Shown here in pieces: positions 42,491 through 52,162 of a stretch of 64,000 nucleotides of DNA (within the stretch, counting starts at the first letter, position 1; each line of letters begins with the position of its first letter). Under the pieces are notes generated by a model that made no database searches, was not told where the DNA came from, and saw only the letters and a list, made by a program, of their open reading frames with translations. Source of the DNA: Dactylorhiza incarnata. Lineage: Eukaryota > Streptophyta > Magnoliopsida > Asparagales > Orchidaceae. Location of the stretch: the NCBI GenBank assembly GCA_033032865.1, contig JAWHQI010000757.1:62001-126000 (forward strand), written 5' to 3'. The translations under genes were made by a program, and so were the position numbers.

Positions 42491-44566
42491 TCACGGCTGA
42501 CGGCGCTCTGGGGAGGCATCCTCTCTATGAAGTCGTGCGACCTGGTCACTTGTGGTGTTCAGGAGAGAATAAATTTGGCTGATATGATAATGGAGGTGGT
42601 TGATTGTACTATGAAGCCGCCCGGCATCCCTTTCAACCCGCGAGGCGGCAATCATACGGGGTACCGCAGCGGCCTCATCAACCATTGGATCAGCCGCCCG
42701 AACCGGGGGAGGATTCGAGCCCGCCCCAACAGTCGGGCGGCCAATAACCACCATCGCATCATTCATATTTCGCCGACTCGCAGCGACCTCTCTGGTTAAT
42801 CGCAGGAACTTTTCCTGGTAATACTTTGAGTCGCCCTCAGATTTCGCGGACGCTCTCTTCTCTTTCTCCAGCTGGGCGGTCAGAGCAGCGACTTGTGCTA
42901 CCTTGGCCCTCTTCTCGGCCTCCACTGCTACCCGCGCGGCCTCCAGCTGAGCCTTCAGCGCCTCTTCAGCCTTCATCCTCGCAACTCGCTCAGCCTCCAG
43001 AGCGATCCGAGTAGCGGCCTCCCGGTCTTCGATCTCTTTCAAGCGGGCTCGCAGGGTGGCCAGATCCCCTTCGAGATGTTCGAAAAGTTGTGGCCCTTCC
43101 TGCGAAGTTGTTGCACGGATCGATGCCAGGGGAACCAATCGAGGTAGGCTGGCCACAAGGTCGCCCGGCTTCACAGTCTGATCGTTGCTATCTGCAAAAG
43201 GCCGCGCGGTCATAAAAAATAAAAGCATGCAGGGTTGAATATATACAGCAATGGACATAAATAAAAGATCAGTGCCTAGACGCGCAGGCCGCTCAGGCTG
43301 TTTTGGGTCTAACCGCCGTTGTAGCTCAAGCAAGAATCTCTTCTTACTCTGCCTAGCGGAAGAAGACCAGGCCGCCATAGGGAAAAAGCTCGTCGGCGGG
43401 GTCAATAACTTATTTCGAAGAGGCTGTGGAATGAATAAACGGACAGATTTACGATCCGCGGGGCTCGTACCTGGCGCGAAGAGATCAGACCGCAGCGGCT
43501 TGTTTAAAGCCCGATCCGCCTTCTCCTTCTTCACCGTCATTATCTCCTCCCCGGTCATCACTGGGGGAACCTCCTCCCGCGCTCTCAGAACCTCCCCAAG
43601 CTCCATCGTTTTCCGCTCAACCTCCAAGGCGGTCCGGGCAGCGACTTCTCGCTCTTCGGCCTCGGTCTGATCGGTCTCGACGGGGGGGCCTGAGTTATCA
43701 GTAGTTCGGGCGGTTTGCTCTGGGGCCGGCGGGCTGTCAAGGAGCTGGTCCCGCTTCACCAGCTCATCCATATCTCTGAAAATCCCATTAAAGGATAGAC
43801 TACTCGCCGAGTCCGGAATCAGTTCGCCCGGCTTCGTATCAGGAGTAGCCGATGGGTCATTCAACTTTTTGGGAGGAGGAGTCATGAGGCCCAATTCCTC
43901 CTTTAGTCGCGAGTTGGTCTGAAGGAGGGATTCGGTCGGTTTCTTAAGGGCCGCCCTTTCCTTAGCGGCTAGCCTCTTGACCTTCTTTGTTATCCGCTCG
44001 GTCACGGACCCGGTCTGCTTCCTCTTCTTTTCTCTCTTACCCGGAGCTGGGTGAACTTCTTTCAGAGGGCTGGGATAATCATCCACGGACAGAGGAGTAC
44101 TCGGTTCGCCCGTCCTGGGGGAACTAACCGCCCCTTCCTCTAGATCCCTGACAAGCAGGTGAGGGTTCCCGGATGGGGTAATTTCCACTCCGAACGAGGC
44201 GGTTTCGCCGACCTTCTTCGAAGGGCTGTCTGAAACAACTTTCTCAGAAGTGGCGGCCACCTCTTTGCTCGGCAAGCTAGCGGTCTGTTGGTTGAGGTCG
44301 CTGGGAGGGATCGGCGAGACATCAGGGGAAGGCCCCGAGCTGTTCACCACGAGCTCTGCAGAAGTTTTGGGAGTTGATAAATCTACGACTGGCTGGAGGC
44401 TAGCCGCTGCGGCCTTCTCAGCCCGCTTCCTCTTCTTCCGATCTTTCCGGTCTTGCTTCTCTTTCTCTTTGTCCGACTTCTCCAACGGTTCGCTCCTCTT
44501 TTCTTCCGCCCTCCTCTGGTCTCCGCTGGGATCCACGCGGTCTAGCACGGCGTCCAGGAAGTCCAT
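42491..44566 (-). CDS. TE5 ORF-A, antisense coiled-coil protein, intact
   Basis: The frame is open from 44566 without a break. The spliced form, complement(42491-43191, 43276-44566), gives 663 residues. The intron (43275-43192) has a GC donor (TAG|GCACTG) and TTTTGCAG|AT acceptor, in phase 1. Unspliced translation is also open but inserts a hydrophobic run (LLFMSIAVYIQ) absent from TE4 and TE6. Residues 40-51 (RKDRKKRKRAEK) look like a nuclear signal. Conserved motifs are VEITPSGNPHL, SASSLSFNGIFRDMDELV and SVRLFIPQPLRNK. The C-terminal third is a charged coiled coil ending in QVARLHREDASPERRQP. I chose MDFLDAV over the upstream in-frame ATG (44677) because it is shared and follows the TATA box by 103 bp. 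I know of no function; a nuclear DNA- or RNA-associated scaffold is a guess. Confidence 0.83.
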   Translation of the reverse strand: MDFLDAVLDRVDPSGDQRRAEEKRSEPLEKSDKEKEKQDRKDRKKRKRAEKAAAASLQPVVDLSTPKTSAELVVNSSGPSPDVSPIPPSDLNQQTASLPSKEVAATSEKVVSDSPSKKVGETASFGVEITPSGNPHLLVRDLEEGAVSSPRTGEPSTPLSVDDYPSPLKEVHPAPGKREKKRKQTGSVTERITKKVKRLAAKERAALKKPTESLLQTNSRLKEELGLMTPPPKKLNDPSATPDTKPGELIPDSASSLSFNGIFRDMDELVKRDQLLDSPPAPEQTARTTDNSGPPVETDQTEAEEREVAARTALEVERKTMELGEVLRAREEVPPVMTGEEIMTVKKEKADRALNKPLRSDLFAPGTSPADRKSVRLFIPQPLRNKLLTPPTSFFPMAAWSSSARQSKKRFLLELQRRLDPKQPERPARLGTDLLFMSIAVYIQPCMLLFFMTARPFADSNDQTVKPGDLVASLPRLVPLASIRATTSQEGPQLFEHLEGDLATLRARLKEIEDREAATRIALEAERVARMKAEEALKAQLEAARVAVEAEKRAKVAQVAALTAQLEKEKRASAKSEGDSKYYQEKFLRLTREVAASRRNMNDAMVVIGRPTVGAGSNPPPVRAADPMVDEAAAVPRMIAASRVERDAGRLHSTINHLHYHISQIYSLLNTTSDQVARLHREDASPERRQP

Positions 44567-44664
44567 TACTGAAGAATTGCCGGTCTTAAAAATTCTGACC
44601 GCAACCGGCGAGTAATATCCCGTGATTTCAGAAAAAGCAACGCAGAATGAATTCTCTGGCTCTC

Positions 44665-44669
44665 TTATA
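44665..44669 (-). promoter_or_regulatory. TE5 ORF-A TATA box
   Basis: TATAAGAGAGCC on the - strand, 103 bp before the ATG. It lies just inside the element next to the 3' LTR, so the gene does not depend on the LTR's own sense promoter. Confidence 0.6.
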
Positions 44670-44734
44670 GAATTCAAGGCAAGTCGGATGCGGTCTCCCG
44701 GTCAAAGCTAATATTTTCGAAATCCTCTGAGATT

Positions 44735-44753
44735 TGAAAATATGCGGGGATTA
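44735..44753 (+). other. TE5 polypurine tract
   Basis: GAAAATATGCGGGGATTA directly precedes the 3' LTR. The GCGGGGA core is kept next to every 3' LTR in the window (TE1 has GCGGTGA). It would prime plus-strand synthesis. Confidence 0.65.
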
Positions 44754-45588
44754 TGTTTGCCCGGAAAACCGCTTCTCGGTTTGAACCATTATCAGACCGC
44801 GCGGACTCCTGGGCCAAGCCGCTGGGTCCCGGGATCGGCGGTTCTCAGTTCAAGAAAGGCCAGGCCGGGCGGCCTGGTGTCATTCCCGGGTCGCCCCCAA
44901 AGGGATAAGATCGTCAAAGAGCCAAGGCAAGAAGTTCATCCGCGGTCTCAACCAGAAGGCCGCGCGGGTTGTCCCATAGAAACTCGAAGTTCCAGTCCCG
45001 AAGAACAGGCCGGGGCTCCAGGTCGAAGGCTATCCAAGTTACCTCTTGAAGATCGGCTAAGTAATGACCAGAAGGCAGACCGCGGCCTCAATCTCCAAAC
45101 CGCGCGGTCTGCATTATTGACTTGGCCCCGGTGTCCTCAGCCGCAAGCAAGACAGGTCGGGAAGGCAGGCCGTCAGATCGCGCGGCCTCTTTCTTTTTTT
45201 TCTTTGTGCATCCCGTCACCGCCTGCCCGTTTCTCCTGTACCCGGGCAGGAGGTTATTCTATCCCTGCCCATTCGGGCAGGCCCCCAAGCCTATAAATAG
45301 GGGGCGGCACTGTTCCCAAGACAGGCAGACTCGAATCCAAGAGCTCGCTTGTCTGAGCTCCGGTCTCGAGTTTCAGGTCTCGCGAACTGTTGACCGGCCG
45401 GCTTCTGTTCTTTCACATTTGTAACCGCTTCTTTTCAATCAAAGGAAAGCCCGTCGCAGGAGTGGCATTTGCCGCGACGGGCGAAGTCTGGCCTCGACCG
45501 CTGCTAGCGGTCTGAAATCTCCAACTAAATAGTAACTGATAGTCCGCAACCCTCGTTTTCCTTCGGAGGCGCACTTTTGAATCGAACA
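44754..45588 (+). repeat. TE5 3' LTR (835 bp)
   Basis: TGTTTGCCCGG ... GAATCGAACA, the same length as the 5' LTR with about two differences. It is followed by CTTGG at 45589-45593, the second half of the target duplication. Confidence 0.96.
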
Positions 45589-45593
45589 CTTGG

Positions 45594-45825
45594 CTTGTCT
45601 CCATGGCATAAACCGCGCGACCTCCGACTTGAGATCGCGACTTGCCCTGTTGGACTTGGGCTTGGATTACCTTTGGGTCTTGGAGGCGGCCTGAATTATT
45701 CCAGACCGCCCGGCCTGTGCTTAGCTGGTGTTGATGGACCTTGTATAACCTGAGCTGGGCGACTTGGATCCGCAAACCGCACGGTCTGCGAGTAATCCTC
45801 TTGGAGGCGGTTTCCCGGGTAAACA
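45594..45825 (-). repeat. TE4 3' LTR, part 2 (outer end)
   Basis: It continues CTTGTCTCCATGG where part 1 stopped and ends TTTCCCGGGTAAACA. The polypurine complement TGATCCCCGC follows at 45826. The two parts together are 778 bp against 774 bp for the 5' LTR. Confidence 0.94.
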
Positions 45826-45910
45826 TGATCCCCGCATATTTTTAAATTTCCGTGAAGATTTCGAAAATATCAGTGCTAGCCGGAGACCGCGCCGACTTCA
45901 CCCTGTTGGT

Positions 45911-45917
45911 CATAAAT
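45911..45917 (+). promoter_or_regulatory. TE4 ORF-A TATA-like box
   Basis: CATAAAT, about 105 bp before the ATG at 46015. TE6 has TATAAAT at the same place, so TE4's first base has probably mutated. Confidence 0.5.
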
Positions 45918-46014
45918 GTTCCAGAAGATTCGATTCTGGCATAACTCCATTGTTACCACGAGTCACTACTCGCCTATTGCGGTTAGGACTTTCGGGTTGA
46001 ACAGCCCGAAAAAG

Positions 46015-48024
46015 ATGGTGAACTTTATGGCTGAGCTCGAAGTTCTTGAGAAGTCCGGAAAGAACCGCGAGAGAGACCGCTCGAAAGAGAAGAAGAAGAA
46101 AAAGGCGAAGCGGCCTGATAAGACCGTAATAATTGCTTCTACGAGTAAACCAACCGACCTGCCTGCAGAGTTGACAATCGACTTGTCATCTAAACAGGAG
46201 AAGAATAAGCCGACCGAACTGCTTCTTGAGCAAACAGTCGTCCTGTCGACTAAAAATGAGGCGAGCTGTCTGAACCCGCCCCCAGCTGATCCCCCAACCT
46301 TCTCTGACAAAGGAAACAACCCGCCTTCTCCGCTGGGTAAGACAGACTTGGAGGCTGCTTCCCAGAAAGGCGATGGGGATGAGTCTTTCAAGATGGAGGT
46401 CACCCCATCCGGGGATTTTCATCTAAAAATTAGAGATGAAGGGGGAGAGGCAGTTGACTCCCCAAGCCGACCGATCTGGAAGCTCCAGTTATTAACGTCG
46501 AGGACAGTCCGGACAAATCAACCGTCCTGAAGTCAAAAAAGAGAAAGAAGGAGGAGTCCTCTGCGGACAGGCTTCTCAAGAAGATGAAGAAGCTGAAGGC
46601 CAAGAATAAGGCAGCATCTGGGAAACCGAGAGCGGACAGCCTGCAAGGCAAGTCGCGCGAGAATGAAGTTTCGGAAGGCTTCATTACTCCTTCCCCCCAG
46701 CCGAGCGACCAGGTTCCAATTGATGCTCATAGTATTTCCGTAAGCGACCTCCTCAAGGATTTTGATTCTTTTCAGAAGCAAGATGATCAGCTGAGAACTT
46801 CTTCCGAACTGCAGGCTGCCAACCCGCCAGGAGAGAAAGGATCCACCCTGTCTGAGGATGCGACTAGCCTTAAGGAGGCCATCCTTCCTGAGGTCGCGAC
46901 TGAAAGAACCATACCGGTACCTCAAGATACCGTGACGACCGGTCTGCGGCTTATGCAGGTGAAGGCGGAGCGAGTAAGAGACCAACTTGCCAGACCGCCC
47001 CCGCCGCAACGCAATCTTTTGCTGCAAGGTAAAAGGGGAGCGGATTACCACTCCGTTCGTTTTTTCATGCCGCAGCCTCGAAACAAGTCGCGCGCTCCAT
47101 TGTTGAACCCGTCGCCCAGCTTCTTTCCCTCCGCTGCTCAATTTTCTACTGCTAAGCGGAGGCAAAGTGAAAGATCGTGGAGAGAACAACGCCGAAAGTT
47201 CGATACCAAGCTAATAAGGCGACCCGTCCGCCCGAATTCAATTCAAATTGCCGCGGCTTGTAAGCGAGGAAAATTCGACGAAAGCGGTTTCCTTTTGAAC
47301 ACTCCTTGACTATTTTCTCTTTACTGCAGATGACCGTGACTCTATCCCGAAGCCGGGCGAACTGGTGACCTATCTCCCCCCTCTTGATCCTCCCCTGCTG
47401 CGTTCTTCTCAGCCGGATACTCGGATGGAGGACGAGATGTCCCGGCTTCAAAAGAGTCTGGAAACCCTTGCTAAACAGTTGAGGGCTGTGGAGGAGAGAG
47501 AGAAGGCCGCCCAAGATGAGAAAGCTGCTCTTCGGGAAAACCGAGCAGCGCTGGAGGCCAAGCGGAGAGAACGTCGAGAGAAAGAAAAGGAGCAGCAAGA
47601 CCAGGTGGCTGCGCTGACCGCCCGGATTGATCGTGGAAAGAAGGAAGTCCGCAAGCTCGAAGAGGACTGTGCCTATTATAGGGACAAGTACCTTCATTTG
47701 GCAAAGGAAGCCGGCGGAAGTCGGCGCCCTATTAACGTGGTTGACGAAGGCCGGCGAGGGTCAAGCCGCCCGGATGCAGGGACGAGCTCGTCTCTTCCTA
47801 TAGCCGGGACGATCTGCCCAGTTGTTAGTGTTCATGAGTCCGCAGCGACCTTGCCTACTCGCGTGATTCCCGCGACGCGAGTAGAGAGAGATGACGCGCG
47901 GATTCATAGCATGATCAACCGCCTTAATCATAATATGAACCAAATGCAGGGAACTATACTCCAAATCGGTGACCATGTCGCGCGGCTTCACGGGAAGGAT
48001 GAACCGAGCGATACCCGTCCGTAA
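46015..48024 (+). pseudogene. TE4 ORF-A, two exons, one frameshift
   Basis: It starts MVNFMAELEVLEKSGKN with a Lys-rich stretch (KEKKKKKAKRPDK). Family motifs are KMEVTPSGDFHLKIRDE, SISVSDLLKDFDSF and SVRFFMPQPRNKSR, and the end is HVARLHGKDEPSDTRP. One C is missing near 46465 (TCCCCAAGC against TCCCCCAAGC in TE6), which shifts the frame. Exon 1 ends at 47259 (GCTT|GTAAGCG), a 70-bp intron ends TTTACTGCAG, and exon 2 is 47330-48024. With the lost base restored to the count, exon 1 would be 3n+1, the same phase as in the other copies. Confidence 0.83.
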
Positions 48025-48345
48025 CGAGTTGCTCTAAGATATGAACTTTGTAATAATACTTCTATTCGGTCTCTTGGACAATTTGCTTGAATATGACTCT
48101 ATTATATTCGATCTGCCATTCAGGCCGTGCGGCTTAAATATTTGAATTTACTTTTTTGCCTTCTTGCTGTGTTGATTGATGCCTGTGAGTTATTTTACAT
48201 AAACCGGTCTGCTTGTTTTCGTGATTCTTTAATTCGCTTGTTTGAATTATACGGTTTTTGTGGTTGACTTTTGTGATGATGTACCCGCACGGGTTGACCG
48301 GTCTAGCCGTGATTTGACCTTTGCTAAATGCAGATCATCCGTTCT

Positions 48346-48354
48346 TATAAGTAG
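48346..48354 (+). promoter_or_regulatory. TE4 ORF-B TATA box
   Basis: TATAAGTAG starts 44 bp before the ATG at 48390. The surrounding GTAGCGCCCT is shared with TE6. Confidence 0.65.
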
Positions 48355-48389
48355 CGCCCTTCCGAAATTCCTTTTACCAGAATTTCAAG

Positions 48390-50199
48390 ATGGGAGTAAA
48401 GCGTCAGTCGAAGCGACCTGCGAAGACCTCTGCTACCCGCTCCGAAGCCGATGTGGCCTTTCACTCTGCAGACCTCGAGGAGTGCCGTTTGACAAAGGCC
48501 GAGCTGGACGAATTCGTCGAGAAGCACATGGCCGATAGTCCACTGCTCGCGCGGCTTCCGCTCCGTGATGAGCAGATGAATTCATCTGGCCCAAACCTAA
48601 TCGTAATCCCAATCGACCATTTCGATTGCGGATTTAAATTCCCGATTTCAATTGAACTCGCCATGGTCTTTGACCATTACGGAGTTGTTCCCGGCCAGAT
48701 TTCTCCCAACTCGATGGCCGGGATATGTAGCTTCATCTCCTACTTGCGATCCGAGAGAGTCCGCTTCTCTATGGACCTCTTCAGGAAGATATTCTCGATG
48801 CGGGCCATCCCGGACTCTGAATCGGATGTCTTCAAAGGCCACCTCTACTTTGGCTGTCGTGGCTTGAAGATGGTCAATCTGGCGAACAAAGTCGCGGCCT
48901 GGCCGGAGAGGTACTTGATCTTCGAAGGCCGACTTGGCCTGTTGAACCCGAATCCGCAGGTGCGGCCTGAGGAGGCCTTTCAACCGGTCCCAATAAGCGA
49001 AGTGGAGAAGGGAATCTGCAAGCTCCTCAAGGATGAGCGGCTTAACATAAGCTACTATATCCCTCTACTTGTCGAGCTAGAGAATGTTTGGCTTGAAGAT
49101 AGTAAGCTTCCCTTTGCTCCCGACTTCAATGTTAACCGCTCGATCTCTCGTGCTGACTCTTCTCCTTTTATAGCCCAAGCCGTTGTTCCTGCTAACAAGC
49201 CGATCAGTCCGGCCGGTTTAGTCTTGACTCAGACGGAAAAGAGAAAGAGACAAGCCAGGAACAAGCCGCTGTCGTTTGATGGGGAGGATTCGGGCTCCTC
49301 GGGCGACTTCGCCGCTCTTCGCTCCTTCAGTAAGGTGAAGGATCTAAAATGCCGCCCGGTCTTGACCTGGCACCCGGACAGCGATAGTGTCCAGATCTCT
49401 ACTGCGCTTCCCCACTGGGCGAACGAGAAGTTGGGCCGGCATGCTGAGGCTGCTAGCATCGCTATGTTTGGCCGACGGAACTTCAGGAGGTTGAGGAAAA
49501 TTCCTGAGGAAGAGCTCGCCAGGGAGGCCGCGCGGGTTAGTGCTGAGAGCTTCATTACCAACGCCTTCATGGGGATGACCCTTAAGAGGTTGATTAAAGA
49601 AAACGCTCTTCAAGAGAAGGAAATTGCCGAACTGAAGAAAGAAAATGCGCGGCTAAAGGAAGTCGAGTCGGTAAGTCATCACCTGGTCAGCATCAACACC
49701 AATGTTCTCAGACCGCACGGTCTTACCTTACTCTTTTCTTTTGCAGGCTAAGTAAGATGAGACCGACCCGGTCTATCAGCAGGAACTCTTCCCTCATGTC
49801 GCCGAGGGAATTGATAATGGTTTTAACCGCTTGCGGGAGCTCAAAGGGTTCGCGCCCGGTTTCGAGCATTTCACCTTCTCGTACGCCTATCCGATCTTGC
49901 AAAAGAAGTTAGAAAAGATCAGGCGGAAAGCCAAGGGAAAGAATAAAGCCGACGGATCCAGTTCGGAGGAGAGCGATGATGAAGATGATGAGGTCGAAGA
50001 ACCCGGAGCGGCTAAGAGTGGTGAGATTGGCTCGGAGACCGAATCCAGCGGTTCTGAAGAAGATGCTGGTCGCAAGTCGGGCGAATTGAGCAGCTCATCC
50101 TCGTCGGGTAGCGAGGGTTATTCTCCTGACGTTTCGATTGATGGCAGCGAACATCCAAGTGCTCCTGCGTCTAAGAAACTCAAATCGCACAATCAGTAG
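48390..50199 (+). pseudogene. TE4 ORF-B, three exons, one nonsense codon
   Basis: Exon 1 (48390-49101, 712 bases) encodes MGVKRQSKRPAKTS and the core FDHYGVVPGQISPNS, FISYLRSERVRFSMDLFRK. Intron 1 (49102-49173, GTAAGC...TTTTATAG) happens to lack stops, so an unspliced frame also reads through. Exon 2 (49174-49670, 497 bases) has VLTQTEKRKRQ and a coiled coil. Intron 2 (49671-49746) is GTAAGTC...TTTTGCAG. Exon 3 (49747-50199) has TAA at 49753-49755 where TE6 has TAT, then an acidic Ser tail with GYSPDVSIDG. Apart from that codon the spliced frame is open. Confidence 0.86.
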
Positions 50200-51392
50200 C
50201 TGTATTTTGTTTTTTTTTTGAATAGCCGTCGGCTTGATGTTGTTAGCCGGACGGCTTAAAATATAATGTAAACAATATTTTGATAATGAAATGAAGAGCT
50301 TTTACCTGTCTATCCGTCTACCTTCTGCGACTTACTTGCGATTGTTTGCGATCTCTTTTTGTGTTAAATCTAACCAAGTCGTGCGATTTAATGTTAACTC
50401 ATCCGGTTAGGATAGCGATCTTCATAAGATTCTGGTAAAGTATCTAAAAAACCACTCGCATAGCTCGCTTCTTTTAATCCGAATCGAATTTATCCGATTT
50501 ATTCTGAGAAAGTGCTAACTTATTACGAATGTATTACGACATCCCGAAAACTGGACACAATTGAGCCGCGCGGTTACTACTAGACCCGACATACTTGCTT
50601 TCTAGGATAAAGAAGGACAAGTCATGAGAACAATTATCAGACCAAGTGGTCAGTGTTTTAACTCAGGCGACTTGCAGATAACATCGCTGTAAATCCCACC
50701 TCCGGGAATGCAATCAGATAACCGATCCGGAATTTGAAATAATCAAGCCGTGCGACCGTAAACAGAATATCCAGTCTCAAGAAGACCAGTTGATAGACCG
50801 TACGATTAACATTTAATCCGAACAATTTATATGACAGCTATATATAACATTGACTGACAAGCCGCACGAGCTGTATATAGAATTCGTGTGATTAGCAGGT
50901 TTAATAATTGCAACGAGAATCATAACCGCCTGATTGAGAAGATCCTGTGATTGTCCGATCGGTTTGAATGGAAATCCATAAGGATGATAAATTCATAATC
51001 CGAATAATAAGGTCGGCCGGTCATGATTATGCTCGCTTCCCTGATATTTACCTTGATACCTTAATGATACCCAGTTTATTTTAAACCGTCCGGTCTAAAA
51101 ACCGAACCGCATGATATCTTTGGAACCTGCTGATTTTAGACCGCCTGGTTTAATAACCAGACCGCCAGGTTCAATAACCAGACCGCCAGGATTAATAACC
51201 AGACCGCCAGGATTAATAACCAGACAGCCTGAAAGCCTTGGTACCTGCTTATTTCAAACCGCCCGGTTTGAGTATTAAGTCGTTCGGTTTATGCTGCACA
51301 TAGAAATCCTGCTTTTTCCTCCAAATGGTCTATAATGACCATATGGGATGAGATAATCCCTTGTAATGCAATAAAGATGATTACAGACTCAG
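50200..51392. repeat. TE4 variable region
   Basis: No gene is seen. The ORF-B tail (GATAATGAAATGAAGAGC, TTTTACCTGTC) is followed by AT-rich degenerate repeats with many ACCGnGCGGT-like words and, near its end, a short 21-bp tandem array. Confidence 0.6.
51139..51222. repeat. Four 21-bp tandem repeats in TE4
   Basis: Units of GACCGCCAGG followed by ATTAATAACCA (with CTGGTTT and AGGTTC variants) start at 51139, 51160, 51181 and 51202. A fifth is broken (GACAGCC). Each holds one copy of the dispersed palindromic word. Units are contiguous with no spacers. Confidence 0.92.
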
Positions 51393-51802
51393 ATGACCAA
51401 GTGGGCAGGTGGGCCTAGGCGGCGAACATTGCTTTCCTCAAGTGGTCATAAGAGCTGTAGAAATAAAGAGAAACAAGTACAGACCCAGATGACCAAGTGG
51501 GCAGGTGGGCCTAGGCGGCGAACATTGCTTTCCTCAAGTGGTCATAAGGGCTGTAAGCGACTCGACTGCTCTCTTGCTTAGGGATACAAGCCGATTTGAT
51601 CAATTGGGCAGGTGTGGTTGTGCCGCGGGGGCTATACCGACATTGCTTTCCTCAGAGAGATCAACTCAGTTGTGGGTCCCGTTTAGGCATAGCTTGAGAG
51701 TACCTTGGAGTATTCGATAGTCACAGACTAAGATGATCAGTTGGGCAGGTGTGGTTATATCGCGGGGGCTATACCGACATTGCTTTCCTCAGAAGGATCA
51801 TC
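51393..51802 (-). repeat. TE4 hairpin cassette, four stem-loops
   Basis: Stems ATGACCA/TGGTCAT twice (51393-51399 with 51443-51449; 51489-51495 with 51539-51545), GATTTGATC/GATCAACTC (51593-51601 with 51659-51667, one mismatch) and GATGATC/GATCATC (51732-51738 with 51796-51802). The outer loops have the CCTAGGCGGCGAACATT centre, the inner ones GCGGGGGCTATACCGACATT. Confidence 0.82.
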
Positions 51803-52162
51803 AAAGCAGTAATTATATCCCTCTCGGGGCATGATAGAGTCAACATTCACCTAGACCTCCCTTGATGCAGGGGTGTGTCGGATATCAGCCGGGATCCAAG
51901 GTTCTGAAGACCACCGCACGGGAATTGGCAAGCTACCACTACACGTGTGCGAAAACTCCCCGCTACACATGATCTTCATGGTTTTACGCTAATGACTACA
52001 ATCCGAGGGGGTTCGAGCAGAACTTGGCGATGTTTCCGTGGTTCAGTGAGTTTGATATATGAGAAAATGCAAAAAGGAAACATTAGACATGGAGAAGTGT
52101 CAGTATGGGATCAGAAGGTTCTTAAAATATCTCAGAAACTGCAAGAAAGTAAAGAAGACATT
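51803..52162 (-). other. TE4 conserved non-coding block after pol
   Basis: Reverse-strand counterpart of the TE1, TE3 and TE5 blocks. It shares CATCAAGGGAGGTCTAGGTG, GGATCCCGGCTGATATC and CGGGGAGTTTTCGCACACG, with no long open frame. Confidence 0.65.

Larger units (their letters stand above)
31938..45588 (+). mobile_element. TE5: complete, youngest Tat element (13,651 bp) inserted in the TE4 LTR
   Basis: The target duplication is CTTGG (31933-31937 and 45589-45593). Both LTRs are 835 bp and differ at about two positions (A/C near the start, T/C in TGAYTTGG). It carries gag-pol on + (32824-38441, one frameshift), the post-pol block, hairpins, a variable region, and ORF-B and ORF-A on - (40263-44566). 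This is the best template for the family. Confidence 0.97.

Noticed and set aside
44566..44677. Upstream in-frame ATG of TE5 ORF-A (MNSIREPENSF)
   Set aside because: It overlaps the TATA box, its frame is not shared by TE3, TE4 or TE6, and MDFLDAV aligns across subfamilies.
51139..51222. CRISPR-like array
   Set aside because: Units are contiguous 21-mers with no unique spacers, in a plant retrotransposon.
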